64,000 nucleotides of DNA. Origin: GCA-2733415 sp964276095. Its GTDB lineage: Bacteria > Bacteroidota > Bacteroidia > Flavobacteriales > Flavobacteriaceae. The notes below the pieces were generated by a model. That model ran no database searches. It was not told where the DNA came from and saw only the letters and a list, made by a program, of their open reading frames with translations. Positions 42,120-51,197 of this stretch are shown piece by piece. How positions within the stretch are numbered: position 1 is the first letter of the stretch; every line of letters starts with the position of its first letter. The stretch covers positions 1 to 64,000 of the forward strand of contig CAXYDR010000003.1 of NCBI GenBank assembly GCA_964276095.1. The letters are read 5' to 3'. Position numbers and translations under genes: made by a program.

Positions 42120-42860
42120 CTAATTAAAATTCATTTTCTTGTATACTTCAAGCCTGAATGCTTTTGATATAGGAATCTTATTATTTAAAATATTTATCAT
42201 ATGACTGGACTTATCTACAGATATTATTTTATTCCTATTAATCAGAAATGCCCTATGTGTTTTTATAAAATCAATAGGTGGTAACATTTCAATAAATTCC
42301 TTTAATGTTGCCCTATGTTTATATACGATGACGTCAGTATGAATGAATAAATAATTCTTTTGAGATTCTATAAAACAGATATCATTTATCACAACTTTAT
42401 CAAATCTATCTACATTTTTTAAAAATACAGTTTTTACATAATTACCTTCATTAGCTATTGAATCATTTTTAAGTATTGCTAATTCATTATGCTTATGAAG
42501 GGCTATTTCTATAGCTGAAAAAAGCTCAACTTTCTGAAATGGTTTTGCTAAAAAGCCAAATGGACTTGCTTTCACTGCCCTTGATATAGTTTCCTTATCG
42601 GTATAAGCTGTTAAGAATATAAAAGGAATGTGGTAATTTTCTTTTATTTGATTAGCTATCCAAACCCCATCCTTTTCATCGTTTAAATTAATATCCAAAA
42701 TCACACAATCGATAACTGTGTTTTTTAAATACGATAATGCTTCATCAGTATCCATAGCACAACCTACAACAGTATATCCTGAAGCTTCTAGAAAATTAGA
42801 AAGTGTTTTAGCTGTGATATATTCATCTTCAACAATCAATATTTTTACTGCTTCTTCCAT
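42120..42860 (-). CDS. LytTR-family response regulator
   Basis: 246 residues. The receiver domain (1-120) has the acidic pair ED at 11-12, phosphoacceptor Asp 56 (VILDINLND), the Thr switch in FLTAYTD and the Lys in FLAKPF. The LytTR DNA-binding domain (~140-246) shows INDICFIESQKNYLFIHT and FIKTHRAFLINRNKI. LytTR regulators bind pairs of short direct repeats on the same helix face; the 21-bp spaced GGGATA repeats found at five nearby promoters fit this. The gene starts 1 nt after the kinase stop, so the two form a two-component system. Confidence 0.92.
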   Translation of the reverse strand: MEEAVKILIVEDEYITAKTLSNFLEASGYTVVGCAMDTDEALSYLKNTVIDCVILDINLNDEKDGVWIANQIKENYHIPFIFLTAYTDKETISRAVKASPFGFLAKPFQKVELFSAIEIALHKHNELAILKNDSIANEGNYVKTVFLKNVDRFDKVVINDICFIESQKNYLFIHTDVIVYKHRATLKEFIEMLPPIDFIKTHRAFLINRNKIISVDKSSHMINILNNKIPISKAFRLEVYKKMNFN

Positions 42861-42861
42861 T

Positions 42862-44826
42862 TTATGTTGTGCTTGAAAATGTTATTTTAATTTCTGTTCC
42901 TTCTATATTATTTACGACTAACTTTCCTTTTAATTGTCTTGCTAACCCATGGATCAAATCAAAACCAATAGATTTTAATTGTTTAATATCAAATCCTTCA
43001 GGTAAACCAACCCCATCATCTTTAATTATTAAAGAATACGCCGTTTCTTTTTCTTTGCTGATTATGACTTCTATTATACCTGTTTTTTTATTTTCAAAAG
43101 CATGCTTATATGCATTGCAAACCGCTTCGTTTACAATTAAACTTATTGGAACAGCCATTGTAACATCAAAATCAACTCCTAAAGCACTAATTACTGTTTT
43201 TATGTTTTTTTGAGAATTTGCATAGGATAACTCTAATACCTGAAGTAATTCCTCTAAGTAATTTTGCATGTTAACCTTACTTACATTCTCTGATTGATAC
43301 ATCATTTTATGTACTAAGGCTACAGATTGAATTCTGTTTTGTCCTTCTTTTAATGCTAACTTTACGCTTTCATCTGTAACCGATATATTTTGTAACTCCA
43401 GTAAGCCGGAAATTACTTGCAAATTGTTTTTAACCCGATGATGCACTTCTTTTAATAGTACGTTCTTTTCAGACAAAGCTATTTTAACCTGCTCATTTTT
43501 AAGTGTTATTTCTTTATTCTTTTCTCGAATCTCTTTCCTACTTTTCTTAAGTTTGTAACTATTAAATAAACTCAATACCAATAACAACAAAAGAACTAAA
43601 GCAAAAATGATAAGAATGTTCTTCTGCTTGTTTTTAATTCTTAACTCTTGATTTTTTAAATCGGTTTCATATTTTTCTATAAGTCGGTGTTCCTCTGTTA
43701 TGCTATATATTAATTCGTTACTAGCAAGAATTTGATTCTTCCCCTTTTTATCAATAAAATCCTTTACCCTAAAAGCTTCTTTAAAATAATAACTTGAAGA
43801 GTCAATATTTTGGATTTTATGATAATAATTTGCTTTGTTTTTTAAGTACCCTACTAGCGAAGGATTACCTGATAATTCATCAATAAAAGGCTTTATATTA
43901 TTAAATATCTCACTTGCTTTTTTTAAATCACCTAATTCTAAATAACATGTAGCTAATAAATTATAACTATGAACAGTACTACCTATATTTAATTTGGATT
44001 TTATTCCTACTCTTACATCTTCTAAAAGCAAGGGTATTGCTTCTTTATACTTTTTTTCACTAACATAAATCCCTGCTATATTTCCTTTTACTACTGCAGT
44101 TATATGTTCATACTGTTCACTACTGATATTCTTTAAAGATTTATCTGCATGTTCTAGAGATTTATTAAAATTCACTAATGCGCTATCATATTTTTTTGAA
44201 GAAAAATAATAATACCCTAAATCATTATAGGCAGAGGGTATAATTAAGGAGTCTCTAGTTTTAGACTTTTTAAGCTCCTTAATTTCTTTTTTTAAAGCTA
44301 TAACTGCCTTATCAAACTGATAAAGACTTCCATAAAGCTTACTGTTCATATTATAACTCCATAATGGATATTCAGCCCCATTATTTATGAGCATTTTAAT
44401 TTTTGAATTAACTTCAAATATTTCTGGATACAAATACAATTTATAATACGACTTTTTTAAATCATCATAAATTGACATGCTATCTTTTGTAGTAAGCTTA
44501 TCATCTTTATTTTCTAGAATTTTCCTTAAAGTATTAATACTTTCTATATAATTCCCTGAATGATAATTTAACTGTGCAATAATTATTTTTATATGCCGAG
44601 AAGTTAATATGTCGTTATCTTCCTTGACATTGAATTCAAAATATTTTTTTAGAGAGTCCCTTTTTAAAATCTTTATTGAATCATTTAAATTATCATAAAA
44701 ATCAATTTTTTCATGAATATTTAATGAACTAAAATTATCATCTAAATTAAGTTCCTGAGAAACCCCTTTAAAAAGAAGAAAACAAAAAACTAAAGTGAAG
44801 AATGATTTAATATTTAAAATACTCAT
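42862..44826 (-). CDS. Membrane histidine kinase with periplasmic TPR sensor
   Basis: 654 residues with signal peptide (ends FKGVSQ, ~24). Residues ~75-390 are TPR repeats outside the membrane, including YNDLGYYYFSSKKYDSALVN. A membrane helix follows (ILIIFALVLLLLLVLSLF, ~405-423), then a coiled coil, a HisKA_2-type phosphoacceptor domain (LLKEVHHRVKNNLQVISGLL; His of HHRVKNN) and a HATPase domain (NEAVCNAYKHAF, IKDDGVGLPEGF, GLARQLKG). The TPR sensor may bind a peptide or partner protein. It is coupled to the LytTR regulator downstream and has the direct-repeat site upstream, suggesting autoregulation. Confidence 0.9.
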   Translation of the reverse strand: MSILNIKSFFTLVFCFLLFKGVSQELNLDDNFSSLNIHEKIDFYDNLNDSIKILKRDSLKKYFEFNVKEDNDILTSRHIKIIIAQLNYHSGNYIESINTLRKILENKDDKLTTKDSMSIYDDLKKSYYKLYLYPEIFEVNSKIKMLINNGAEYPLWSYNMNSKLYGSLYQFDKAVIALKKEIKELKKSKTRDSLIIPSAYNDLGYYYFSSKKYDSALVNFNKSLEHADKSLKNISSEQYEHITAVVKGNIAGIYVSEKKYKEAIPLLLEDVRVGIKSKLNIGSTVHSYNLLATCYLELGDLKKASEIFNNIKPFIDELSGNPSLVGYLKNKANYYHKIQNIDSSSYYFKEAFRVKDFIDKKGKNQILASNELIYSITEEHRLIEKYETDLKNQELRIKNKQKNILIIFALVLLLLLVLSLFNSYKLKKSRKEIREKNKEITLKNEQVKIALSEKNVLLKEVHHRVKNNLQVISGLLELQNISVTDESVKLALKEGQNRIQSVALVHKMMYQSENVSKVNMQNYLEELLQVLELSYANSQKNIKTVISALGVDFDVTMAVPISLIVNEAVCNAYKHAFENKKTGIIEVIISKEKETAYSLIIKDDGVGLPEGFDIKQLKSIGFDLIHGLARQLKGKLVVNNIEGTEIKITFSSTT

Positions 44827-44997
44827 ATTACCAAATAATAAGAATTAGCCTATAAACAATACTTAATAAAAGAATAGCTGAACAAAAACTACCATATATT
44901 TCTATCATATTTTCAAAAATTAAGATAGAGAACTGATACTCTTTAATTTAATTAACGTATAATGAATAATATATTATTTCATATTCCTTTAAAAATA

Positions 44998-45053
44998 CAA
45001 AAATTTAAAAATTTAACACCACGTGTGGGATATAATTTGCTTTTTTAGGGATA
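44998..45053 (-). promoter_or_regulatory. Direct-repeat site before the kinase operon (site C)
   Basis: Plus orientation: TGGGATA (45026) and AGGGATA (45047), identical hexamers exactly 21 bp apart. A TTTTTG on the minus strand (45003-44998) could be the -7 box, but the gap to the repeats is 22 nt rather than 29-30. The remaining 44827-45182 spacer also holds the sdaA promoter and no gene. Confidence 0.5.
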
Positions 45054-45108
45054 AAAAACCTAAAAAGATTGCGTTCAAAATTAAGAGATTTGAAAAAATA
45101 TAACATTT

Positions 45109-45116
45109 TATTTTTG
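45109..45116 (+). promoter_or_regulatory. -7 box of sdaA
   Basis: TATTTTTG is a full TANNTTTG match 67 nt upstream of the sdaA ATG. A TTTG at 45089-45092 is its likely -33 partner, though the 16-nt spacer is short. Confidence 0.45.
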
Positions 45117-45182
45117 TTAAGCTCTAAATAAAATTAGTACAAATTGAATTTTTAATTAGCTTAGCCGACTGAATTATTTATT

Positions 45183-46601
45183 ATGGAATTTATTAGTGTA
45201 TTCGACATGTTAAAAATTGGTGTAGGACCTTCCAGTTCTCACACTCTTGGACCTTGGCGTGCAGCTGAACGATGGATAAAAGAATTAAAAAATGCTAATG
45301 AATTTAATAACATAATTTCAATTCAGATAGATTTATATGGTTCCTTATCGCTAACTGGTAAAGGACATGCAACCGATTTAGCCCTGATGTTAGGTTTAAG
45401 TGGCGCAGATCCTGAATATGTGCCAATTGAAGATATTCAAGGTATTATAGACAATATCAAAAGCACCAATACTTTAGATTTTAACGGAGAACGTGCGCTG
45501 ATATTTGAAACGAATCAAATTATTTTTAATAAAGAGTTTCTTCCTTTTCACTCAAATGGATTAGTGTTTACAGGAACAACTTTAGATAATAGAGAAATTA
45601 AATCTACTTTTTATTCAATTGGTGGTGGTTTTGTTATTAAAGAAGATGATGAAACGGCAAATAAAGCTATTGATCAATTAGATTTCCCTTTTCCTATACA
45701 AAAAGCTGTAGAGCTATTAGCATATACTGTTTCCGAAAACAAATTAATTTCTGAAATTGTTTTAGAGAATGAAAAAACATTACGTTCAGAAGAAGAAATA
45801 GACACACAATTATTACGTATTTGGAATACTATGCAAGAATGTGTATATATTGGTTGCCATTCTGAAGGTTTTTTACCTGGAGGATTAAATGTGCGTCGTA
45901 GAGCTTTTGACTTACACAAAAAATTAAAAAAGAACTTTAACTACGATAATCCAGAAAACTGGATGCAAAGTATTCGAAAAACTGAAGTTAAGTTTCGAGA
46001 AATTTTAAAATGGGTTGATTGTTATGCTTTAGCTGTAAACGAAGTTAATGCTGCTTTAGGTAGAATAGTTACCGCCCCAACCAATGGTAGTGCTGGGGTT
46101 ATTCCTTCCGTGTTAATGTATTACCTAACCATTGAAAATCATGATGCCGATTTTAAACACATCAAACAATTTTTATTAGTTGCGGGAGAAATCGGAAGCT
46201 TGTTTAAAAAGAACGCCACTATCTCTGCCGCTATGGGTGGTTGTCAAGCTGAAATTGGTGTGTCATCAGCAATGGCTGCTGCTGCTTTATGTGAATTACT
46301 TGGAGGTTCACCTGCTCAAGTATTAATCGCTGCCGAAATAGCAATGGAACACCATTTAGGTTTAACCTGTGACCCTATTGGCGGATTAGTGCAAATACCC
46401 TGTATTGAACGTAATTCTATGGGAGCAATAAAAGCTATTAATGCAGCTGAAATGGCTTTAGATAGAGATCCCGCTCATGTAAAAGTTCCTTTAGACAAAG
46501 TAATTGATACTATGTGGGAAACTGCTAAAGACATGAGTTTAAAATATAAGGAAACTTCAGAAGGTGGATTAGCTATTTCGGTAAACATGGCAGATTGCTA
46601 A
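45183..46601 (+). CDS. sdaA: L-serine ammonia-lyase (iron-sulfur type)
   Basis: 472 residues, the single-chain form. It deaminates serine to pyruvate using a [4Fe-4S] cluster. The beta domain begins FISVFDMLKIGVGPSSSHTL. The alpha domain has TAPTNGSAGVIPSVLMYY, SAAMGGCQAEIGVSSAMA and LTCDPIGGLVQIPCIERN, which supplies cluster-binding Cys residues (in GGCQ, TCDP and PCIE). The length fits the family (~455-475). It has its own promoter and is convergent, 16 nt apart, with a small hydrolase gene. Confidence 0.96.
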   Translation: MEFISVFDMLKIGVGPSSSHTLGPWRAAERWIKELKNANEFNNIISIQIDLYGSLSLTGKGHATDLALMLGLSGADPEYVPIEDIQGIIDNIKSTNTLDFNGERALIFETNQIIFNKEFLPFHSNGLVFTGTTLDNREIKSTFYSIGGGFVIKEDDETANKAIDQLDFPFPIQKAVELLAYTVSENKLISEIVLENEKTLRSEEEIDTQLLRIWNTMQECVYIGCHSEGFLPGGLNVRRRAFDLHKKLKKNFNYDNPENWMQSIRKTEVKFREILKWVDCYALAVNEVNAALGRIVTAPTNGSAGVIPSVLMYYLTIENHDADFKHIKQFLLVAGEIGSLFKKNATISAAMGGCQAEIGVSSAMAAAALCELLGGSPAQVLIAAEIAMEHHLGLTCDPIGGLVQIPCIERNSMGAIKAINAAEMALDRDPAHVKVPLDKVIDTMWETAKDMSLKYKETSEGGLAISVNMADC

Positions 46602-46617
46602 AAAATGAGCTATTTAA

Positions 46618-47136
46618 TTACTTTTTTATCTCAGCGCACAAACTAGCAATCTTTTTGTTATTACGATATACTTCGTGACTAGAACCTTTTATGATACTAC
46701 AGTCTATATCCATTTTTTTAAACCATTCAATACTAGGTTTAAAAAAATCATGCTCTCCATAAATTAGATTAATTTTACAAGCAGGCTTACATAACTCATG
46801 TCGTAACCTTGTAGCTGATATTGCAAACATCTTATTAACTTTCAAACCCTTTAAAGCTGCTTTCCATGCAATTGTTCCACCAATACTAAATGCCAAAACA
46901 TCAATTTCATTAGGTTCTAATACAATTATTTTTTTGACCGCAGTAGTTATTCCGTAATTAACAAATTGCTCATGAAGCTCTTCTTTAACCATTATTGCTT
47001 TATCTACAGCTCCTAATTCACAACAGTCATAATAAGTAATATCAAAATCAGATTCCAAAGAGTTAAAATAATAATCAATCCATTCATTTTTTAAATCCCC
47101 CCAGAGATCAGATAATATTATTAATCGTCTCTTCAT
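46618..47136 (-). CDS. Small alpha/beta hydrolase-like protein
   Basis: 172 residues from the ATG at 47136 (MKRRLIILSDLWGD). A GTG six codons upstream would overlap the previous gene. It looks like a compact alpha/beta hydrolase: nucleophile-elbow-like AFSIGGTIAWKAA (Ser), a possible acid in LIYGEHDFF, and His in KGSSHEVYR. It lacks a lid domain and is shorter than most hydrolases (~220-280), so activity is uncertain. It lies 7 nt after the NTF2-like gene on the same strand. Confidence 0.65.
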   Translation of the reverse strand: MKRRLIILSDLWGDLKNEWIDYYFNSLESDFDITYYDCCELGAVDKAIMVKEELHEQFVNYGITTAVKKIIVLEPNEIDVLAFSIGGTIAWKAALKGLKVNKMFAISATRLRHELCKPACKINLIYGEHDFFKPSIEWFKKMDIDCSIIKGSSHEVYRNNKKIASLCAEIKK

Positions 47137-47143
47137 TATTAAG

Positions 47144-47605
47144 TTATTCTCCACAGTTTTTACGTCTAGTATCTAAAATGGATACTATTTTCCATTGTTC
47201 ATTTTCATAAAACAATTGCAGTGAATTTGCACCGCAATGACTTAACATTCCGTTTAAATAAAAGTTATATGGACACCACACTTGCGCCAAGTTTCCATCA
47301 ATCTTAAAATCAAAAGATTCTAATTCTTCTTCCCAATTTCTAACTTTTGAATATTGCGTTACCAATTTTAGGAAGCCACTTACATTTTGATTTATTAAAG
47401 CCTCTTTACCTTCCTTATCTGGCTGAATACTTTGTAGTACCATGTTTGGATGCATTACAGATTTCATTTTTAAAGAATCCGATTGATGAAAACCATCAAA
47501 AAAAGTTTCTATTGCATATTTAATTTTATATTCTTCATCTGTCTGTGAAAAACCTACTACCGTAAATAACATTCCTATAAGTACAATTTGTAATTTCATG
47601 GCCAT
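47144..47605 (-). CDS. Exported NTF2-like protein
   Basis: 153 residues with signal peptide (MAMKLQIVLIGMLFTVVGFSQ). The rest resembles NTF2/SnoaL-like domains of the DUF4440 kind: YAIETFFDGFHQSDSLKMK, then a core with NLAQVWCPYNFYLNG and a C-terminal strand EQWKIVSILDTRR. Such proteins are often periplasmic and of unknown function. It heads a two-gene unit with the hydrolase-like gene. Confidence 0.75.
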   Translation of the reverse strand: MAMKLQIVLIGMLFTVVGFSQTDEEYKIKYAIETFFDGFHQSDSLKMKSVMHPNMVLQSIQPDKEGKEALINQNVSGFLKLVTQYSKVRNWEEELESFDFKIDGNLAQVWCPYNFYLNGMLSHCGANSLQLFYENEQWKIVSILDTRRKNCGE

Positions 47606-47689
47606 TTTATTTGATTACACTCAAAATTAATCAATTACCATTCCTTAAAATATGTTTTAACACAATTAATCGATTCTTTTAAAAAACTA

Positions 47690-47722
47690 TTGAGTTTTTG
47701 CTAAACAAAATGACTAATTTTG
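47690..47722 (+). promoter_or_regulatory. panB promoter
   Basis: TTG (47690-47692), 22 nt, TAATTTTG (47715-47722), a full -7 match 22 nt upstream of the panB ATG. Confidence 0.55.
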
Positions 47723-47743
47723 TTCTTATAAAATTTTACTAAA

Positions 47744-48562
47744 ATGTCAGTAGCAAAAAAAGAATATAAAAGAGTAACTGTAAAGTCCTTAATCGATATG
47801 AAAAAAAATGGAGAGAAAATCTCTATGTTAACTTCATACGATTATACAATGGCAAAAATTGTTGATGGGGCTGGTACTGACGTTATTTTAGTAGGAGATT
47901 CTGCTTCTAATGTAATGGCAGGTCATGAAACTACATTGCCAATTACACTAGATCAAATGATATATCACGCCTCTTCTGTAGTTCGTGCTGCTAAAAGAGC
48001 TTTAATTGTTGTTGATTTACCTTTTGGAAGTTACCAATCAGATCCTAAAGAAGCTTTACGTTCTTCTATAAAAATAATGAAAGAGTCTGGAGGACATGCA
48101 GTAAAACTTGAAGGAGGAAAAGAAGTAAAAGATTCAGTAAAGAAAATTTTGAATGCTGGTATACCAGTAATGGCGCATTTAGGATTAACGCCACAATCAA
48201 TATATAAGTTCGGGACATATACTGTAAGAGCTAAAGAAGAGGAAGAAGCTGAAAAATTAAAGAAAGATGCTTTAATGCTTGAGAAAATTGGATGTTTCGC
48301 TTTAGTATTAGAAAAAGTTCCTGCAAAATTAGCAAAAGAGGTTGCAGATAGTTTAACAATACCTGTTATTGGTATTGGAGCTGGTAGCGGTGTTGACGGG
48401 CAAGTTTTGGTAACGCACGATATGGTTGGTATGACTCATGAGTTTAATCCTCGCTTTTTAAGACGTTATATGAACTTATATGAAGAAATGACTGATGCAA
48501 TTGGTCAATATTGTAAAGATGTAAAGTCGGTTGATTTCCCTAATGAAGAAGAACAATATTAG
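47744..48562 (+). CDS. panB: 3-methyl-2-oxobutanoate hydroxymethyltransferase
   Basis: 272 residues. It makes ketopantoate from 2-oxoisovalerate using methylene-THF, the first step to pantothenate. Motifs: ISMLTSYDYTMAKIVDGAG, VGDSASNVMAGHETTLPITL with metal-binding Asp, DLPFGSYQ, VKLEGG (catalytic Glu region), AHLGLTPQS and IGIGAGSGVDGQVLV with VTHDMVG. The length is standard. The plus-strand pseudouridine synthase gene follows within 10-20 nt, suggesting co-transcription. Confidence 0.96.
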   Translation: MSVAKKEYKRVTVKSLIDMKKNGEKISMLTSYDYTMAKIVDGAGTDVILVGDSASNVMAGHETTLPITLDQMIYHASSVVRAAKRALIVVDLPFGSYQSDPKEALRSSIKIMKESGGHAVKLEGGKEVKDSVKKILNAGIPVMAHLGLTPQSIYKFGTYTVRAKEEEEAEKLKKDALMLEKIGCFALVLEKVPAKLAKEVADSLTIPVIGIGAGSGVDGQVLVTHDMVGMTHEFNPRFLRRYMNLYEEMTDAIGQYCKDVKSVDFPNEEEQY

Positions 48563-48570
48563 ATCATAAC

Positions 48571-49293
48571 ATTTTTACTATCAACTCAAAAGATCAAAAT
48601 ACCAAGGTACTAAGTACTAAAAACAACCTTCAAGTTCTTTTTGAAGACAATCATATTATTGTCATCAATAAACGTGCTGGTGATTTAGTTCAAGGAGATA
48701 AAACTGGCGACAAACCCTTACCAGATATCGTAAAGGAGTATCTTAAAGAAAAATATAACAAGGAAGGTAATGTGTTTTTAGGGGTTGTACATCGTTTAGA
48801 TAGGCCAACTACTGGTATTGTTGTGTTTGCAAAAACATCTAAAGCACTACCCAGGCTTAATAAATTATTTGCAGAAAAAACTGCCAATAAAACCTATTGG
48901 GCCGTTGTAAAAGATGCTCCACCAAAGCAAAAAGATACTTTAGAGCATTGGCTGAAAAAGAATCCGAAAAACAATAAATCTACTGCTTTTAAAAAGGAAG
49001 TTGACGGTTCTAAAAAAGCAATTCTGCATTATGAATTACTTAAAGAGCTGGACAACTATAACTTACTAGAAATTAATTTAGAAACTGGTAGACATCATCA
49101 AATTCGTTGTCAGTTAACTACTATTGGTTGCCATATAAAAGGTGATTTAAAATACGGAGCTAAACGAAGTAATAAGGATGCTAGCATACATTTACATGCC
49201 AGATATTTAGAATTCATCCATCCAGTAAAAAAAGAGCCTATAAAAATTACTGCACCAGTACCTAAGGAACCAATTTGGGAAGCATGTATGTAA
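48571..49293 (+). CDS. RluA family pseudouridine synthase, non-canonical start
   Basis: About 240 residues. Catalytic motif HRLDRPTTGIVVFAKTS contains the active-site Asp of RluA enzymes, and ETGRHHQIRCQL follows near the C-terminus. Sequence typical of the N-terminus (LQVLFEDNHIIVINKRAG, VQGDKTGDKPLPDI) is in frame upstream, but the frame has no ATG, GTG or TTG before it. The first such codon, GTG at 48772, would delete about 65 conserved residues. I place the start at ATT 48571; ATC 48580 is also possible. An out-of-frame ATG at 48543 ends after 8 codons. It isomerises uridine in rRNA or tRNA; the site is unknown. Confidence 0.8.
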   Translation: MFTINSKDQNTKVLSTKNNLQVLFEDNHIIVINKRAGDLVQGDKTGDKPLPDIVKEYLKEKYNKEGNVFLGVVHRLDRPTTGIVVFAKTSKALPRLNKLFAEKTANKTYWAVVKDAPPKQKDTLEHWLKKNPKNNKSTAFKKEVDGSKKAILHYELLKELDNYNLLEINLETGRHHQIRCQLTTIGCHIKGDLKYGAKRSNKDASIHLHARYLEFIHPVKKEPIKITAPVPKEPIWEACM

Positions 49294-49472
49294 ACTACAT
49301 TACTTCATTTGTTTTCTTTGTAGCTTGAATTACAATCCGTGTAGCTTCTAAATAAATTATATAGGATACTTTCAAAACATCAGATGTTTTATAGTAATGT
49401 TGAAGGTTCTAGCTCCAAAATATAAAATGAAGTTCCTTTACAATTAGCTTGTTTCTTTTATTGTAAAACTAC

Positions 49473-51008
49473 TTATCCTAACCAACCTTCTCTGTCTAAA
49501 CTTCTATACTGAATTGCTTCAGCTATATGAGTTTTATTAATGTCATTATCATCCTGTAAATCAGCGATAGTTCTAGAAACTTTTAATATCCTATCATAAG
49601 CTCTTGCTGATAAATTTAATTGTTCCATTGCATTTTTCAACAATTCTTTTGAAGCTACATCTAAAACACAATGGATACGAATTTGATTCACATTCATTTG
49701 TGCGTTATAATGTACTATGTTTGAACTTTTAAAACGTTCTGTTTGTGCTGCTCTTGCTTTAGTAACTCTTGCTCTAATTTCTACTGAAGATTCCGATTTA
49801 CGTTCTTCTGTTAGTTTTTCAAACGGAACAGGTGTAACCTCTATATGAATGTCTATTCTATCTAATAAAGGTCCCGAAATTTTACTTAAATATCGTTGCA
49901 TTTCTGCAGGAGATGAAGTTACTGGTGAATTCCCGTCATTAAAATATCCACTAGGACTAGGATTCATACTCGCCACCAACATAAAACTACTTGGATAGGT
50001 AACCGTAAACTTTGCCCTGGATATCGTCACCTCTCTATCCTCAAGTGGTTGACGCATTACTTCCAATACATCTCGCTTAAACTCAGGCAACTCATCTAAA
50101 AATAAAACTCCATTATGCGATAATGATATTTCTCCGGGTTGCGGATAACTTCCTCCGCCAACCAAAGCTACATTGGATATTGTGTGATGTGGGCTTCTAA
50201 ATGGCCGCTGAGTCATCAATCCAGTATCTTTTGCTTTTCCAACCACACTGTGAATTTTAGTAGTTTCTAGTGCTTCATGCAATGTCATTGGTGGTAATAT
50301 TGATGGTAAACGTTTTGCTAGCATAGTTTTTCCAGCTCCAGGAGGACCTATTAAAATAATATTATGCCCCCCAGCTGCCGCAATTTCCATGCATCTCTTT
50401 ATAGATTCCTGCCCTTTTACATCAGAAAAATCAAATTCAGGAAAATCTAAACCTTTACTAAACTCTTCTCTCGTGTCAATTATTGTTCGTTCAAGTTTAT
50501 GTCCTTTATCGAAAAACTCAATTACTTCAAGTATGTTTTCAACCCCATAAACTTCTAAATCATTTACAATAGCTGCTTCTTTAACATTATGTTTAGGTAA
50601 AATTAACCCTTTAAAACCTTCTTCCCTAGCTTTTATTGCTATTGGTAAAGCACCTCGAATTGGCTGTAGACTCCCATCTAGTGAAAGTTCTCCCATAATT
50701 AAATATGAACCTATATTTTCCGATTTAATTTGCCCAGAAGCTGCTAATATTCCCATAGCTATTGGTAAATCATAAGCACTTCCTTCTTTACGTAAATCGG
50801 CTGGAGCCATATTTATCGTAATTCTTTTACCGGGTATCTTATATTGATTGTTTTGTAGTGCAGCCGCAATCCTATAATTACTTTCTTTTATTGCATTATC
50901 TGGTAATCCTACTAAATGATAGCCAACTCCTTTAACAATATTCACTTCTATTGTTATTGTAGTTGCTTCAACTCCAAAAAATGCACTTCCATAAACTTTA
51001 ACAAGCAT
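49473..51008 (-). CDS. YifB/ComM family AAA+ ATPase (Mg-chelatase-like)
   Basis: 511 residues from the ATG at 51008 (MLVKVYGSAFFGVEA); the in-frame TTG two codons earlier is unlikely. N-terminal ChlI-like domain with GLPDNAIKES, RITINMAPADLRKEGSAYDL and GELSLDGSLQPIRG, then Walker A GPPGAGKTMLA, FRSPHHTISNVALVGGG, Walker B GVLFLDELPEF and sensor VASMNPSPSGY, and a C-terminal helical domain (LSARAYDRILKVSRTIADL). In the family, ComM promotes branch migration of incoming DNA during natural transformation. It is a single gene. Confidence 0.93.
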   Translation of the reverse strand: MLVKVYGSAFFGVEATTITIEVNIVKGVGYHLVGLPDNAIKESNYRIAAALQNNQYKIPGKRITINMAPADLRKEGSAYDLPIAMGILAASGQIKSENIGSYLIMGELSLDGSLQPIRGALPIAIKAREEGFKGLILPKHNVKEAAIVNDLEVYGVENILEVIEFFDKGHKLERTIIDTREEFSKGLDFPEFDFSDVKGQESIKRCMEIAAAGGHNIILIGPPGAGKTMLAKRLPSILPPMTLHEALETTKIHSVVGKAKDTGLMTQRPFRSPHHTISNVALVGGGSYPQPGEISLSHNGVLFLDELPEFKRDVLEVMRQPLEDREVTISRAKFTVTYPSSFMLVASMNPSPSGYFNDGNSPVTSSPAEMQRYLSKISGPLLDRIDIHIEVTPVPFEKLTEERKSESSVEIRARVTKARAAQTERFKSSNIVHYNAQMNVNQIRIHCVLDVASKELLKNAMEQLNLSARAYDRILKVSRTIADLQDDNDINKTHIAEAIQYRSLDREGWLG

Positions 51009-51197
51009 AGACAAAAGGTTTTAATCCCTCCATGAGGGGTTAACTCTTCAAAGTCAGCTTAAAAAAATTAATATATATATTTTAAAGCTTAACTTTTAAT
51101 TTTGAGTAAAAACAATAAATTTTGAGGATATACTAAGTTACATTATTTTTTCAATAATTCGCTTAAAGGATGGTTTTACAATATTTTATTTAAAGTA

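Noticed and set aside
49374..49390. AAAACATC-A-GATGTTTT after the pseudouridine synthase
   Set aside because: The loop would be a single base in an 8-bp stem without a T tract, too weak to call a terminator.
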